Positions 35,570-48,548 of a stretch of 64,000 bases of DNA are shown piece by piece. The stretch comes from Lumnitzera littorea (taxonomy: Eukaryota; Streptophyta; Magnoliopsida; Myrtales; Combretaceae). The stretch's first letter is position 1. The number at the start of each line of letters is the position of its first letter. Both the position numbers and the translations under genes were made by a program. The notes beneath the pieces were generated by a model, which was not told the DNA's origin, made no database searches, and saw only the letters and a program-made list of their open reading frames with translations. The stretch is taken from the NCBI GenBank assembly GCA_024138015.1, contig JAMXBB010000009.1:13332445-13396444 (forward strand). Direction: 5' to 3'.

Positions 35570-38500
35570 TTACGTCTCCAGATCAGCTTCAACCTCATCC
35601 TCAGTATTTTCAGGCGAAGCTGCCTCTGGGAAGAATGTTGCATCAGGATACATTTTCTGAAATAGCTATTGAAGAAAAGAACAAAAAGAAGAAGCAACTT
35701 TCTATCAGCAACATCATACACTCCTATTAGGAGTAAAGTATCTGCCCCTACGGAAAGAGGAACTATTAAACAGAGAAGGATAGTGCCAAAGCATGAAGTC
35801 AAGTCATTAGTACCTTTTCAGTTGCATCCAGAATACCATCGTAATCTAAATTTCCATCTGGCATAGGAGTGGAACCAACAAGTTCAAGCTGCCCCTACAA
35901 TCATTGAAACCCATGTGAAGATCAGAAAGAGGGGTCAAACACAAACATGGCGCCCTTCCCATCCAAAGGATCTCCTCTTCCAAAAGTGTCATATTTCTAA
36001 AGAATAATGACAAGGTTGCTCTCTTATAGCCAAAGGAAAAATCCACAAATATGTTAACAAGGCAGAGAAAATAAAGAAAAAAATACAAGAGAATGTTACA
36101 GTTTCTACACTAAAATGTCTGCATATCATAATAAATACAGGGATAATATGCTTCAAAATGCTCCGCAACCATTACCTGAATATATAAAGCTTTCCAGAGG
36201 ATGAAAGTTTTCCTGTCTTCAGCATCCACATTTTCCTCGGAGGGGATTGTTTCAGAAGTTTGAGAAGCATGAAATGCAACGAGAGCCTCAATGGCAATAT
36301 TTAGTAACTTCTTTCCTTCACTAGCATCATCACATAAAGTTGAGAGATACAGAACAAACCTGGATCAACAAATTCAGGATTATATTGAATTAACATTGAA
36401 AAAGTATATCTCGTCTTACCCAAGAAAATATATATATTGAAAAAAGTATGCAATGACCAAAGAAATAAAAAGTAGTCAGAAGAGTGTATAGAAGCATATG
36501 CACTGTGCATATCCATCCACATCCTTATTTACAATCACAAAGCTAGATGACCATTTCTTTTTCAGAAGCTGAATAAATGAATCTTAATGCTTGCCTGGGC
36601 ATCTGCTACTTCTCTATTGGGTTGCCAATTCCCTGCAGTGCACAGATGTGCAGACAGTTTTTTTATTTTTTAAGTAATCACAAATCTCCTGACAGTTGGC
36701 TGAAAACCTTAGTCATTTATCTCCTATTCCTTTCTATAAGATAACAATGGGCAGGCCAGAACTGCCGCCACTGCATTTTTAAAATACAAAGAACATGGAA
36801 TTTTTTCTTCACAAATAATCTCAAAAAAGGCCTGCTTGAACTTCCAACCAGTTTCTTTTTACCAGCACAGAATATTTTATAAAGGACTAAACTAAACAAT
36901 ATAGCAGATGCTTTTCAGAAGATATGCCCAGTCCACGACGCAGAATAAAACCAAAAAAAGCAACTAGAACAACAATAGAGAAAATATGTAGAGAATTTAT
37001 AACTTATAAATTTAAAAGAAAAAGGAAAAAAGAAACAGGAAAAATGCAGCATCCAAATATTTCTATTATACTAGGAACCTGCAAGCGATTCCTGGTAAAG
37101 AGAAATAGTAGTAGAAACCTATCAAGCTGGCTAAGGAAATACTGCTAATAATAAGAAATTATCCAATTCCATTACTTCTGTTCTTCGTCTACAGCCAATG
37201 TCATGAGTGATAGGTTTTCCTTCTTGCTCTATGATGCATTCCTACTTTTGTTGAAGCAGCCTCAATGATCATCACATGTATCCTAGAAGGAACCTCAATG
37301 GATGGTAAGTTTTTCAGAGTCAGTAGGCCTTAATACTTCTACATTGGCAGCAGAAACGAAGTCAGCCCAAGAAGCCAATATGCATCAAATTGTTTTCTTT
37401 TTAGGCCAAGTACAGATGCATGCGATCACAATAACAAATTTCTAAAAACCATAATTTTAGCAGACGCTAAGAGCCCCTCCATCCAGCAGTAAAAGCCAAT
37501 AAGGCAATAACAAGCCAAAACTTTTATTACTTTACTCTGCATATGGAAAATGCTATTCTTCAAAAAAGAAAAACACAAAACTTGAATGATAACCCCATGC
37601 TCCAGTAATTTAACTTAATGGAGCCAAAGGCTACATATTGAGAAGGAAAAAGAATCATCAATTAGCACCTTATGGGACAAAACCTGGTTCATTTAAGCTC
37701 ACAGCAATTTTCAACCAAATCAAAGACATGGTGTATTAATATATTAATCCTCATGCTACCACTATAATGGTGGAAGATGCTAGGAAACTCACATTCCAGG
37801 TGGACAAATGGCCAAATTGCCACCAATTTGGAGTAGCCGAATTGAAGTAGCCTGCTCAGGAGACAAAGCTGGAGCCAAAAACATACACGTCAAGCAAATA
37901 CTCGATTCCTTTTTCTTCCACTTTTGACATACTACAAGCAGATAGAAAACAAGATAAACTTACATCTTGGTGGATATATCAATAGAAAGTTTGTAGCATC
38001 TGCTTTCAAGGACGTGCTTGTAATACATATTCCCCTAGCCACTTTCCCTTTAACATCACTTGGGCTAGAAGCTTGAAGAGAATCAGCAAGAGAATCATTT
38101 GGCAAAGATGCTACTGGTAGTGGAACCACAAATGTTGGATCCAACACCAGCTTTTGGCTGAATAAATCTTGACCAGATCCTAATCTCACGCCTCTATATT
38201 GTCCATTATCCTGCATGGGGTATGACGAAAGATGATATGCATCAGAAACATATAGAAACAATAAATAGCCTGAATCTCACATGAAGAAAGACAGGCTACA
38301 AAAGAATGTTGCATGTTCTTACCGTGTCCACATGCAGAGCAGTCACTGGCATTCTGAGAACCTGCATCAATGTGTATTAGCAGCAGTACTTTTGAACAGC
38401 TATCAGATTTACTCATTAAATTTCAAATTTACATTACCATGCTTGCTGTATGAACACAAAAAATAAAGTATGTTCTAAACAAGATAGGTCAATATGCAAA

Positions 38501-41500
38501 CCATTGGCTAAATGCAGAAAGAATAATCCGAATGCATATGGGAACGATTAACCAGAAATTCCCAATACATTCAAGTCATGAATATCGCATACCTTTGCAA
38601 CCCTATAAGAAGATAATAGTTTGGTCACATAAGAAAAGGCAAATATTGGTGACTTATTTCATGCCGCTACAAATTGTTGAAGACAACCTCATGTGTCTCT
38701 CGTAAATTAAATAAAGAGACAAGCACAACCATGAACAATCCCTTAAGGAAATGCAAATAAAAGAACATATCAACCATGCACATGCAAAGAGAAATGCTGC
38801 TATGTACTGCAGGAGTACTAAACAGACAGCAACAAAACGCAAAACTAAAGGTTTCTCAATAGCTCAGTCAAACCTACATGGAGACAACCTTTAACTGCAG
38901 CACGTCGGCAAAAAGCTTGAGGTAGCTCTCCTTGACCATACATGGGATAAATCATAGCACCAGCAGCATTTGGAAACCTAGACAGAATGAGATCAACTAA
39001 GCAAATATATACACATGTGCACCTATGTACAGTGTCTCCTTGAATAGTGCAAGAGAATGCGTGTGCATACAGGATTAAAAATATGCTAGGTATATAAATT
39101 GATCAAAATTTCAACCACTTTTTTAAGTTTTGGCCCCCAGGAAACAAATTTTATCAAAATGTTTATATGCATGAAGCATAAATCCAGACATCCCAGAGCA
39201 GATGATGTGAATCTCAAGTCGATAACCACTAAGCTTAAGTAAACTAAAACAATATATCGACAATAAAAAGGACTATATCATCACGTGAATGAACATTGAA
39301 GCATTGAGCAGTCATGCTTTCACCTTTTGGAGACAATCACCACAATTTCAGAAATTGTTGATACAACCAAAAATTAGAAATATTTTGCTCTTTTTCAATA
39401 AATTTGATCTTAAAAAAAATGACCCAGCTAACTCTGTATCTTTCCCTATCAATTACAATGACAGACCTTAATGCAATCTTTCCAGTTCCTTCATAAGACT
39501 TCTCATTCCTCATTCACCATATTATAATTTGAATGAACAATAAAGCACTCAGAAGTCATGCTTTCATCTTTTGGACACGGTTGCCACCATTTCGAATTAT
39601 CATTTTGGCTCTCTTTTTCAATACATTTGATCTCATAAAAAAAAACAACCTGGAAAACTTTCTATTTTTTCCCAATTCATTATAATAACAGATCTTAGTG
39701 CAATCCTTCCAGTTTCTTCATGAGATTGCCCACCGATCCAGCTATTCAGAGCATCAATCCAGAGCACTTCATAACATTTTTTACAATTTATTTGAGACAT
39801 AATTTCAAGGTGAATAAAGCAAGCGTAACCAGGACATTAGCCCACTATCTTATAAGTAAGATTAACTAACCTACCAATATAATTGGTTCCCAAAAGAAGC
39901 TGTATTTCAATACTAGCATGTGCAATGAAACAAAAGTAGCAATAACAAACCTTCCAATAGATGAATGGTATAATGCCAAGCGATCAATTCCATATCTTGT
40001 CTTCACCATGTTTTTGCAAATTTCAATATTATCCTGATCATAATCCACCAAAGCAATGGCATACATAATAATCCTACAATAGGAAAGCATGTGAACTGAT
40101 CACTCCTGGAAAGGTGAAAAGTATAAGATGTATGCAATATAGGACATGACAGATTGCTCATTATAAAAATCCATTCTTGATAATGAATCAACAGTAAGCT
40201 ATCAAAAATCAAACAAACACAGATTTATTCAATGTCATTGGATTCAAAACAAAAACTAACCAGCAAATACAAACACTCCCTTGTATCCATTAAGACAAAA
40301 ATTTTGAATACATTAGTAAACCACCAATATAGAGTAAATAAAGCTTTTAGCAACTGTTCTAAACATAACAAGATTCAAGATTACCAAAATATAATAAACC
40401 GACTTTGCATTACGATTGCTCAGATGATAAAATTACACATTTTGAACCTTCCCTTGAAAAATTAAAGAGGTTTACCAATCAGTGTTGCAAGGATGTGTTC
40501 CTGTTATGTTACACAATTTCTTTGTCAGTGTTAGAAGCACTCCAAATTGACTAGACATAATAACTAACTCATTTACAATCATGTCAATTCATATCATACC
40601 CTGATTAGTTGCACTGAATTGGTTTTATCTGATCTTGCTCTTGCTTTTTCTTTTTTTTTTTTTAATTGAAGTGATCTTGTTCTTATTTGTCAGCATTACA
40701 GTCTTGTGCCAGGAATCGCCATCCCTACACTACAATTAAACACAACTAAATCAAGACAACAGCACAATCACGAGATCATTTCCAGCCCATAATTGCTACA
40801 ACATCGGATTTTTCAAGTAAATCTAGTGACTGGTCACATTATGCAGTACCAATCAAACAAAAAATAAATAAATGAACAATATATACCAAGCTTGTCATTA
40901 AATCAGGTACCAAATTCAGATATCAAGTTCGAAAAGAAAAATATCTCACTAGTAAATCCAAAAAAGGAAAAGTTACAGTGTGATCTGTACGATTTAATCT
41001 TCAAAGGCAATCTCTTTTTATCCAAAAACTCAACAAACGGACTCTCCAATTCCTCTTCCGATATCCGCACGGCTTCGGTATCATTAACATCAAAGTGTTC
41101 TTTAACTGTTTTCAACAACCCATTCAACAAAGTCTTCTCCTTTAAACTCAAGCTCTTATCTTTAAATATCGCTGATCTCGAATCAGGTACATTTACCATA
41201 TTGCCATTCCTGTCATAGATGAAACTAGCATCGATTGACTTGAATTCTAAGTACTGATTGGTCCCAGATTTAAGGATCGCATCGATTGCCTTATCGGCGC
41301 AGAACAAAACCCTAGGACCTGATAAATCCAGATTGAATTTCCTCAGCTTCGATTCTTCGAGGAGTTCTGGGGCTAAAGCGTTAATATCTACGTCGGAATA
41401 GAGAGATCGCGTGGTGAGATTTACGATAGAAGGGTCATCAGGGTTAGGACTAGGGCTAGGATTAGGATTAGGGTTTGGAGAGGAATGGGAGTTAAGGAAG

Positions 41501-41688
41501 ATGGAAAGGTCGTCAGGGTTTAGTGAGGTGAAGTGGGAGCCGTAGTAGGGATTGGGGTCCAGGTGTAGGACGGATTTGCCGGCGGCGCAGGCAGCCGCGG
41601 CCAGGAGGGATTCAGGGAGGCCTGTGCCGATTATTATGAGGTCGAAGGAGGTCGGTTCGATTGGCGGATAGGGTGGGATTTCGCTCAT
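35570..41688 (-). CDS. REP: Rab escort protein (REP/choroideremia homologue)
   Basis: Nine exons read on the minus strand: 41688-40991, 40073-39951, 38977-38878, 38361-38323, 38210-37964, 37868-37793, 36359-36176, 35894-35814, 35656-35570. Every junction is GT-AG and phases agree, giving 1,635 nt, 544 aa. REP presents newly made Rab GTPases to geranylgeranyl transferase II and delivers them to membranes. Evidence: GDI-family FAD-like N-terminus FDLIIIGTGLPESLLAA and DPNPYYGSHF; exon 2 YAIALVDYDQDN and GIDRLALYHSSIGRF; exon 3 AGAMIYPMYGQGELPQAFCR; exon 4 VLRMPVTALHVDT; exon 5 GVRLGSGQDLFSQKLVLDP; exon 6 LLQIGGNLAICPPGM; acidic C-terminus ending EVEADLET. Length is close to other plant REPs (about 560). 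A Ser/Asn/Pro-rich loop at about residues 70-88 comes from a hexanucleotide repeat. Distinguished from GDI by length and the exon 5-9 sequence. Confidence 0.9.
39287..39774. repeat. tandem duplication inside Rab escort intron 2
   Basis: Two adjacent copies, 39287-39530 and 39531-39774 (offset 244 bp), align over about the first 200 bp. Both begin 'gaatgaaca', contain 'gtcatgctttca.cttttgga' and 'ctttttcaata.atttgatct', and reach 'ccagttccttcat'/'ccagtttcttcat'. About 75-80 percent identity by eye. Confidence 0.75.
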
Positions 41689-43059
41689 GGTAGCGGCGCG
41701 TTGTAATAGTCGTCTGTAGAAACGCGAGAGACTGGGGGACGTGGGCGGTGCATAAACCAACCAATGGAAGTGGCAGGGTGCTTCATGGCAAGTCGTTTTG
41801 TTTGATGTCTTTTTTTTTTCTTTTTTTTTAAATAATTTCCACAACATTTTAAAATTATGCATTTACCGAATAATACATAAAAGAAAGGCAAAATAAGAAA
41901 AAAAGAAAACAAATTCCAAAAATTCAGATATTGAAAAAGTAATTCTAAAAATATGACAGTTGATATCTCTTTATGAAGAGACAATTTTATCTAACTCATA
42001 ATAAAATTATCTCTTCGAAAAACAATTTATATACAATATAAAATGGCCTCCCTTCAATAATTCTTAGGACTTTGCAAACTTAAACTTAAGCAATATTAAA
42101 TTTCGTAACATATATAGAAGCCAAAATGATTTAATATAGTTACTTATCGAGTATAACAGTTGATGGATAAAAGTTCAGGAAAACATAAGTAAAGTTAAAG
42201 TTGGAAATATGCACAGAGTAGGCATGATGTTGATTATACGTTCAAATATTCAGTAAATAAAAACAATTACAATCTACCACATCTACGCCACTTACATGCG
42301 TAGGTATGCCTCTCTTGTATATCTATATCAAGTTAGGTTTGGACCATTTAACTCGCATCCAATTAAGTGATTTGTGCTATATCTCCTAAGAAAATACCCA
42401 ACTCAATATAGTGCAGAGGGATCAGAGTAAGATTGTCCTATGTAACCCTTTTATGCACGTTAGCGTCATGACCTCGAAGTTATCCCTTAAACGGAGCTAC
42501 AAGAGTCTATATTTATTTATTAAAGCTTTTTCGAACGAGGTGTGAAACTGAAAATGAGGTACTATAGGAGATGTTAGGGGAGGAGTAATGTAAATGAGAC
42601 GCATCATCTTGAATCTATAGGCTGGTCAGTCTACATCTTTGCCCTCTTCCCCATCCACGACTACATCCTTAACATTACCCTCCTTATTGTGACTCGTACA
42701 ATAAGGAATCGTCACACTCTATATCTCGGTAAGAGTATAAGCCAAATAATCGTAGGATCGAATTTAGTACACAAAATTTAAGATGATCGGTTAAAGAATC
42801 CGATCAAACCTAAATTATAAACTAAATCTAGAAATATTAATAAAAGTGATCTCGTAAGTTTAAATTCAATAAAATAAATAATAAAATAAGAGAATATAAA
42901 ATTTTTAAATTTTAAATATATTACTTGTTATTTATCAAAAGTGTGTAAAATGCATTTTGATAACTAATAAATCACTAGAGATAAATTATATGTATACTAA
43001 AAATCATAAAATGACTTAAATAATATTTAGGAGTGTTTACTTGTACTCTATATATATTT
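41689..43059. other. Rab escort 5' flank and intergenic DNA
   Basis: 41689-41765 is the GC-rich leader/promoter-proximal DNA of the minus-strand gene, with an inverted CCAAT box (CCATTGG on the minus strand near 41766-41760). No clear TATA box. 41800-43059 is AT-rich with no gene recognised. Confidence 0.5.
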
Positions 43060-45650
43060 ACATGTAGGTAGAGATAAGCGAAATTACCTAAATTACTCGA
43101 AATTTTCTAAACAATTAAAGAAAATTATAAAAAAATTAAGGAAAAATAAAAAAAAATCAGAGAGATATCAAATGATCCAGATCTAGTCATGGCAACAAGG
43201 GGAAAGGAAAGAAAATATTAACTAATAAAAAGCAAACACATAAAAAGCAAAAATAGAAAGGATATGGATCTTGTCTTGTCCTAATTAATGTACAATAATT
43301 CCTTTATAACCCTATAAATAACAAGAAAATTTTCAAAGGTCATTTGGCCAATTGGGAGCTAGAGAAAATTAAGATAACCAAAATTTAAGAGAGAAATTAA
43401 GGTTTAAGAAAATTTCACCCAAAACTGTACAATTAGTACATTTAGGCCGAACCCACAAGCCGCCATCACCTAGAACCGAACCATCACCACCAACCCACTC
43501 CACATCGATCGCCTGGACCGACCGATATACCTGAATCGGTGTTAGAGGCCAAAAAGCTCACGAACTAGGTGAGTCTCAAATCTCCTCTAATTTTGCAAAA
43601 TTCCTTAAAATTATTAATTATACCCAGAAAATTATGAAATTTATTATTACGATATTTTATTGTATGTGGATTTAGAAAAAAATAGTAATTAAGTTTAATC
43701 ATATCTGTAAATATAAGGTTTTTAATAAATTGGATAAAATTAAGCATGTTTAAAATTAGAAATAAATAAGCTTAAAAGTGTAGTTTGAAACTCAATTTTT
43801 TTCTATAGAATACATAAGTGATATAGAACAATGCTATAAAGCCATTTTTTTTAAATTAATTTTCAAAAATTTTAGATAATTTTTTAGCCTTAAAATAATG
43901 AGAAAAATAGGTAATTTTAGCTTAATTAAGTTATTAAACGATTAATTACTGATTTGGAAAATAATTAGATGTTTAAGGATGTTAATCTCTAATATAAAAA
44001 CATAATCCTAATATTTGGAGTGTTAATTGCAATTAATATGGGAATTATGTAGTAATTGCGAGTAATTTAGCAATATGTGAAATTAGAATTTTAATAAATA
44101 TGAAATAATAGGTTAAATTGAATAATATAATAATAATATCAATACATATTAAATCTGGTACAAACATTAATTCTAGATAATTGGATCAAAATTGTAAAAT
44201 TCTCTTATATCGGGAGTAAACCCGATATACTAATTAAGATTGGAATGTACCGAGTAAGTTAAAATACTGAATTAAAACTTAGTATGATATTAGGATACTT
44301 GAGTTTGATGTAATTGCTTTCACATTAAGGTTCGAAGCATATTTTAAGATTACTCGTAGTTGAAATTGAATTAGAACCTGAACTAGAATCAGATTCAAAA
44401 ACCGAACCCCAAACTAATATAAGATGAATCATTAGTAAATAATATGTATATAAGAAAAATTGAGTTAAATCCTAACTTAGAATATATATCATCTAAGTAT
44501 AAATACTAAAAAGAGCATATTTATATTATAAGACACACAGAGACGAGTCAACCTACAGCAAGTGATTAAACAACTTAAGATTCCAGGTAAGTTGAGTTTA
44601 ATACTTTATTGTATTTTAGAGTACTCGGAGACTTAGGTTTATATATAATTGCGATTGTAAGTAGTCTTATGCATATGCTTGTATATCTGATTTCATGCTG
44701 AAATCTATATTACGTTTGATGGTTGTTGTGATTGAAGTGGTGTGGAATTATCTTGTTACCCTAAACCGAATATAATCTTAATCGACCTAAATATCCTAAA
44801 AAAGACATACATTGTAACCTTATAGGGGATTATTAGAATTCTCCAACCAAATACTGATACCTTCAAAAAAGATCGCTAGATAGCAAATTGGTCTTTTCCT
44901 CATCCTTAACTGAACTAAGTAATTGGAGAGGAAGTCGCGGTTCGGATGAGGGCATTGGTTCGAATGATTGTCTTAGGAGAAGCAGTGTCTCTGTTGCACA
45001 AACTTGAGTTTGGTTGTGAGCTGTTACATAACATAAAAACTCCTCGACTCAAATTAGAGTGAATGAAATTACTCTAATTTCACAATGGACCGGACTACGT
45101 TATGTGATGGCACTTATTTATTGCATTTCATGAAAATAGTTGCTTAATAACCTTGATTGTGCTTGTATACATCCATGAGTCTCCAATTCAACTTACTGAG
45201 CTATAATTGCTCATACACACATAGATTCTTTTGCAGTTCCTAACTTCTGATTTGTGATGCCGCAATACAATTACCTAAAATTAGATTTCTTTTGAAACTA
45301 TGGGGAATGAGAATCCATTGGCAAAAGATCAAGTTTTATTTAGAGTCTTACTAGTATCCTTAGGATAAAGAACCAATATATGATATGTATATTAGTTAAC
45401 TGCTATATTATGTAGGATCTCCTGGGAATCCTATGATAATGTAGATGTAATTATATATATATGACTTAAGATTTTACTTTTACTATAAATTTTAGCTAAA
45501 AATCTTAGTTGAGCTGTTTATTTCAAAGCAAGGAGTCGTTGACGCCTTGTGTAAATCGTATCTATGATAGGCACTGTAAAAACAGTTCCTGTTATAGGTT
45601 AGTTTACATAGTGGGACTGTTACAACTCTACGACTTTGAGGCATAACAAA
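43060..45650 (+). mobile_element. gypsy-type long LTR with decayed primer site (copy R1)
   Basis: First of five related copies. A promoter-like ACCCTATAAATAAC at about 43310-43323 is followed by a C-rich leader (43440-43560), an AT-rich middle, and 44900-45120 ('ggaagtcgcggttcggatgag...ctcctcgactcaaattagagtga') that aligns with the other copies. The end 'gtgggactgttacaactctacgactttgaggcataac' matches the LTR end plus tRNA-iMet primer site of Ty3/gypsy elements (expected ...GTTAC...TTGGTATCAGAGCAT) in decayed form. Length about 2.6 kb. Left limit is approximate. Confidence 0.6.
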
Positions 45651-45879
45651 AGGCGTAGGTGAGTCGCCTAAATAAACACTAAAGAGATTAAATGGATGCC
45701 TAGTCACTCTATACCTATCCATATCACATGCGTAGTCACCTAATTGATCTTAGTCCGGCCCCTCAAGCCTATATTATGCAGCATTTGTCCCATGTCTAGA
45801 TTGGCAAGGATATCCTGCATCCCGCCAAAAAGTTAGGTCACGCAATTAAGATAATACAACTCTATAATTTGGAAGCATA

Positions 45880-47010
45880 TTAGCAAGACTTAAGCCAACC
45901 AAATATCACTCCCATCCCCACAACATGTCAAGAGTTTAGCCATGTCCTTGTGTTTATAAGTATCCAGACCACTTGAAAACACATTAGAATAGAGTATGAA
46001 GTAAGTGGCACTTCAAGAAGCTACAAGTAATCGAGTTTATAAAATGAATACTTACTTCGTAAGCTGTCGATCAAATGCATCTTTGTATTAGCCCACTACA
46101 TGCATAGGCAACTCTATCACATCGAAGTCTGCTCCCCATAAACTTATCAATGATTGATCATCAACTATTGCTGTAATGTTGGAAGTGCTCCTACACCCAA
46201 ACTTAAAGTATTACCAATGACCTACTAATCTCTCTAGCGTCCATCCGTAAAACAAGGCACAACTGGCAATAGAGCTATGCTAAACATATTGCCTCTTAAG
46301 CATAACGCTTGGCTATAATGAGGTCTGAAAGGAGAAGGAGGAACATGAGGTGCATCCAGTTATTAAACTTATCTAAGAAGGGCATACCCCTAATCAACTG
46401 CATGATATGTGCACGAGTATAATGCTACACCGTAATATCATTTGCATCATATGGTAAATCATTGAAATTGTCTTTCAGTCAAGACAATTCCACTCGAGCA
46501 ACCTTAATAACACTTTCTAGTAAGCAAAGTCTTAATAAGCACCGTAGACGCCAGCATATATCGCTTCAACTAGTTGACGTTGTAACGCTTGTAATAGTAT
46601 CACCATCGATAGGGAAACTAAGGAGTAAAGGAATATCTTGCAACATCACCATCATCTCACCAGTATGGAAGTGAAATGTATTCGTCTCCTCTCTCCAACA
46701 CTCTATTAGGGTAATAATCAAGTACTAATCGAGCTGTAAAAAGGGCACCTACCATACTCCAATGAAACCCGATTACTCTAAACGTGGGATCATTCGTAGA
46801 TCTATAGGTATCTCATATCCATCCCAATGTCTAAATATTGCCTCACATTTACGACACTTGAGCTTGGACCTAATTACAAGCATTACATGAAATGAACATA
46901 TAGTTAATGAGTTATCCATTTGCTACTACCTAACCACCTTATATTAGCTCGGACCTATGAGATGACTAAAATGAAGTAGTGATCGATTAGCCAGTCCAGG
47001 ATCCATCTGC
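45880..47010 (-). pseudogene. plant mobile domain (PMD/MAIN-like) pseudogene
   Basis: On the minus strand, decayed reading frames spell the PMD fold in order: MDPGLANRSLLHFSHLIGPS near 47005-46945; CRKCEAIFRHWDGYE then IDLRMIPRLE near 46865-46785; LVLDYYPNRVLERGDEYIS; then TFHFHTGEMMVMLQDIPLLL followed by SFPIDGDTI (46680-46595), equivalent to the family's ETHTFHLPHGEMTITLQDV..LLGLPIDG. After it come LKDNFNDLPYDANDITV, HYTRAHIMQLIRGMPFLDKF with NNWMHLMFLLLSDL (46455-46340), and LYCQLCLVLRMDAREI. Stops and frameshifts occur throughout. PMD proteins include MAIN/MAIL and PP7-long-form-like proteins, and the domain is often carried by plant transposons. The relic lies between two inverted gypsy-type LTRs (R1 and R2), which suggests capture or an element-encoded gene. 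Confidence 0.75.
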
Positions 47011-48255
47011 ACTAGCATATCCCTAATAAAACAGTAAGTTGACTGGTGTATTAATGAAGACAAACAAAACATAAGCAAAGCAAAAAATTCCCATATATAT
47101 ATGTATTATTAAAGGGAAAGAGCATTCAATAACTACATTTTTGTGTCTTTACTCTTTAGCGATTATGAATAGTTTTTATTTTCGAATTTACAAAACAGTT
47201 GTTAACTAACTATTTATTTAAAATAAAAAGTTCATGTAATTGGGGGTACTAAAGTAAATATGCTGTTTTACTAATCACAACTTCTATTTTCAAATTTTCA
47301 TTCCATTTCATTAACAAAAAACCAACTCAATAACCCCATTGAACTTTTAAAATATATATATATATATATAAATACATATATAAGCTTTTGAAAAATGATT
47401 TTTTAAAACGAAATAATTTGAATTCGAGACTAACTTATTAAATCCTAAACGAGTACCACTTTTAATTTTCTAAATTTAATTTTACCTTTCAAAAATTCCC
47501 TATTTGTTTATAAATAAATAATTAAGAAATTAAAATAAAATTTACAAAAGGGGGAAAATAAACTTTTTACATATTTTAAGTTGCCCCATAGCGTCCTACG
47601 AATGCTTACATACCTACAATTTAGAATTAAACTTTTGTAATTCATTTCAAAACCTTAACTGTGTTAGCCATTTTTAATTTTGAAAAATGGTTGGCTTTAA
47701 GTTTTTTTTTTTTTTAGCCATTTGATTTTATTTAGAAAAAATTATAGGAAAAAGTCTTAAATTAGTATTTATCTTTTTGGGAAATTCTAAAATGTTCTAA
47801 TTTTTTAAAAGGATTGATTTATTTTTATTTATTTGGAAAATGGATTTTTATAAGTGATAAAATGTTTTTTCACTTTTATTTTTATTTTTTTATTTTAATT
47901 ATTTTTTTTTACCAAAGCGTAAAAATAAATAAGACAAAACTAACATTTCCTTTCTTTTTCTTCTCTTTTTTTTTTCTTTTCTCTTCTTTATTTTTGTTTT
48001 TTTTTCTCTTTTTTTTTATTTTCAATTTTGTATTACAAAAGAAAAAAAAAAGAACACGGTTCAAAACAAAAAGAATGAAAGAGCTTGACCAAGGATAGTT
48101 CACATGAATTAGGCAAAAGAGAAGTAAACCAAGCTAGTCAAGGAGGGAAGGAGATGAAGAAGATGATAATAGTAACATGATCAGCCAATAGTAGGCTGAC
48201 ACGTATCTTGTTTTAGAAGATGAACTAAAATAAAAAGACACCATAATACCTTACG
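47011..48255. other. AT-rich spacer with polypyrimidine tract
   Basis: 47945-48022 is nearly pure T/C on the plus strand, which produces artificial Phe-rich and Lys-rich ORFs on opposite strands. No gene. Confidence 0.7.
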
Positions 48256-48257
48256 TA

Positions 48258-48312
48258 TGAATCGAACCCGTATCCTTCTTGAAGCAAAAATAACATCCCA
48301 ATCATTAGGCCA
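48258..48312 (-). repeat. tRNA-like A box/B box pair (possible SINE)
   Basis: Minus strand: TGGCCTAATGATTGG (48312-48298), an A box, then after 28 nt GGGTTCGATTCA (48269-48258), a near-perfect B box. It looks like a SINE head or tRNA-related relic; no complete tRNA fold. Confidence 0.45.
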
Positions 48313-48548
48313 TTTGACCCATGCCATAACATTTAATCCTAACTAATTGCATATATTAAATAAAAAGCCTAGAAATATTCAACTTAGTTTAAGCCTAAGC
48401 AAATCCTTAGTGGACTCTTATTTAAAAATGCTATTAGAAATTTTAAACTACCTTACTTTATTCTAAATCACTATTTCCCTAAAAATATTTTATTTTCCTA
48501 CAAAAAAATTATTTTCTTTTTTTTTTTTACTTTTCAGACTTTTTTACT

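Noticed and set aside
36924..37148. 74-codon basic ORF inside the Rab escort gene
   Set aside because: Lies within an intron on the opposite strand; composition is A-rich artefact.
41685..41984. 99-codon minus-strand ORF overlapping the Rab escort start
   Set aside because: Different frame from the Rab escort exon, runs through poly-T/A leader DNA, no domain.
47814..48103. ORFs on both strands (Phe-rich and Lys-rich)
   Set aside because: Product of a polypyrimidine tract, not coding.
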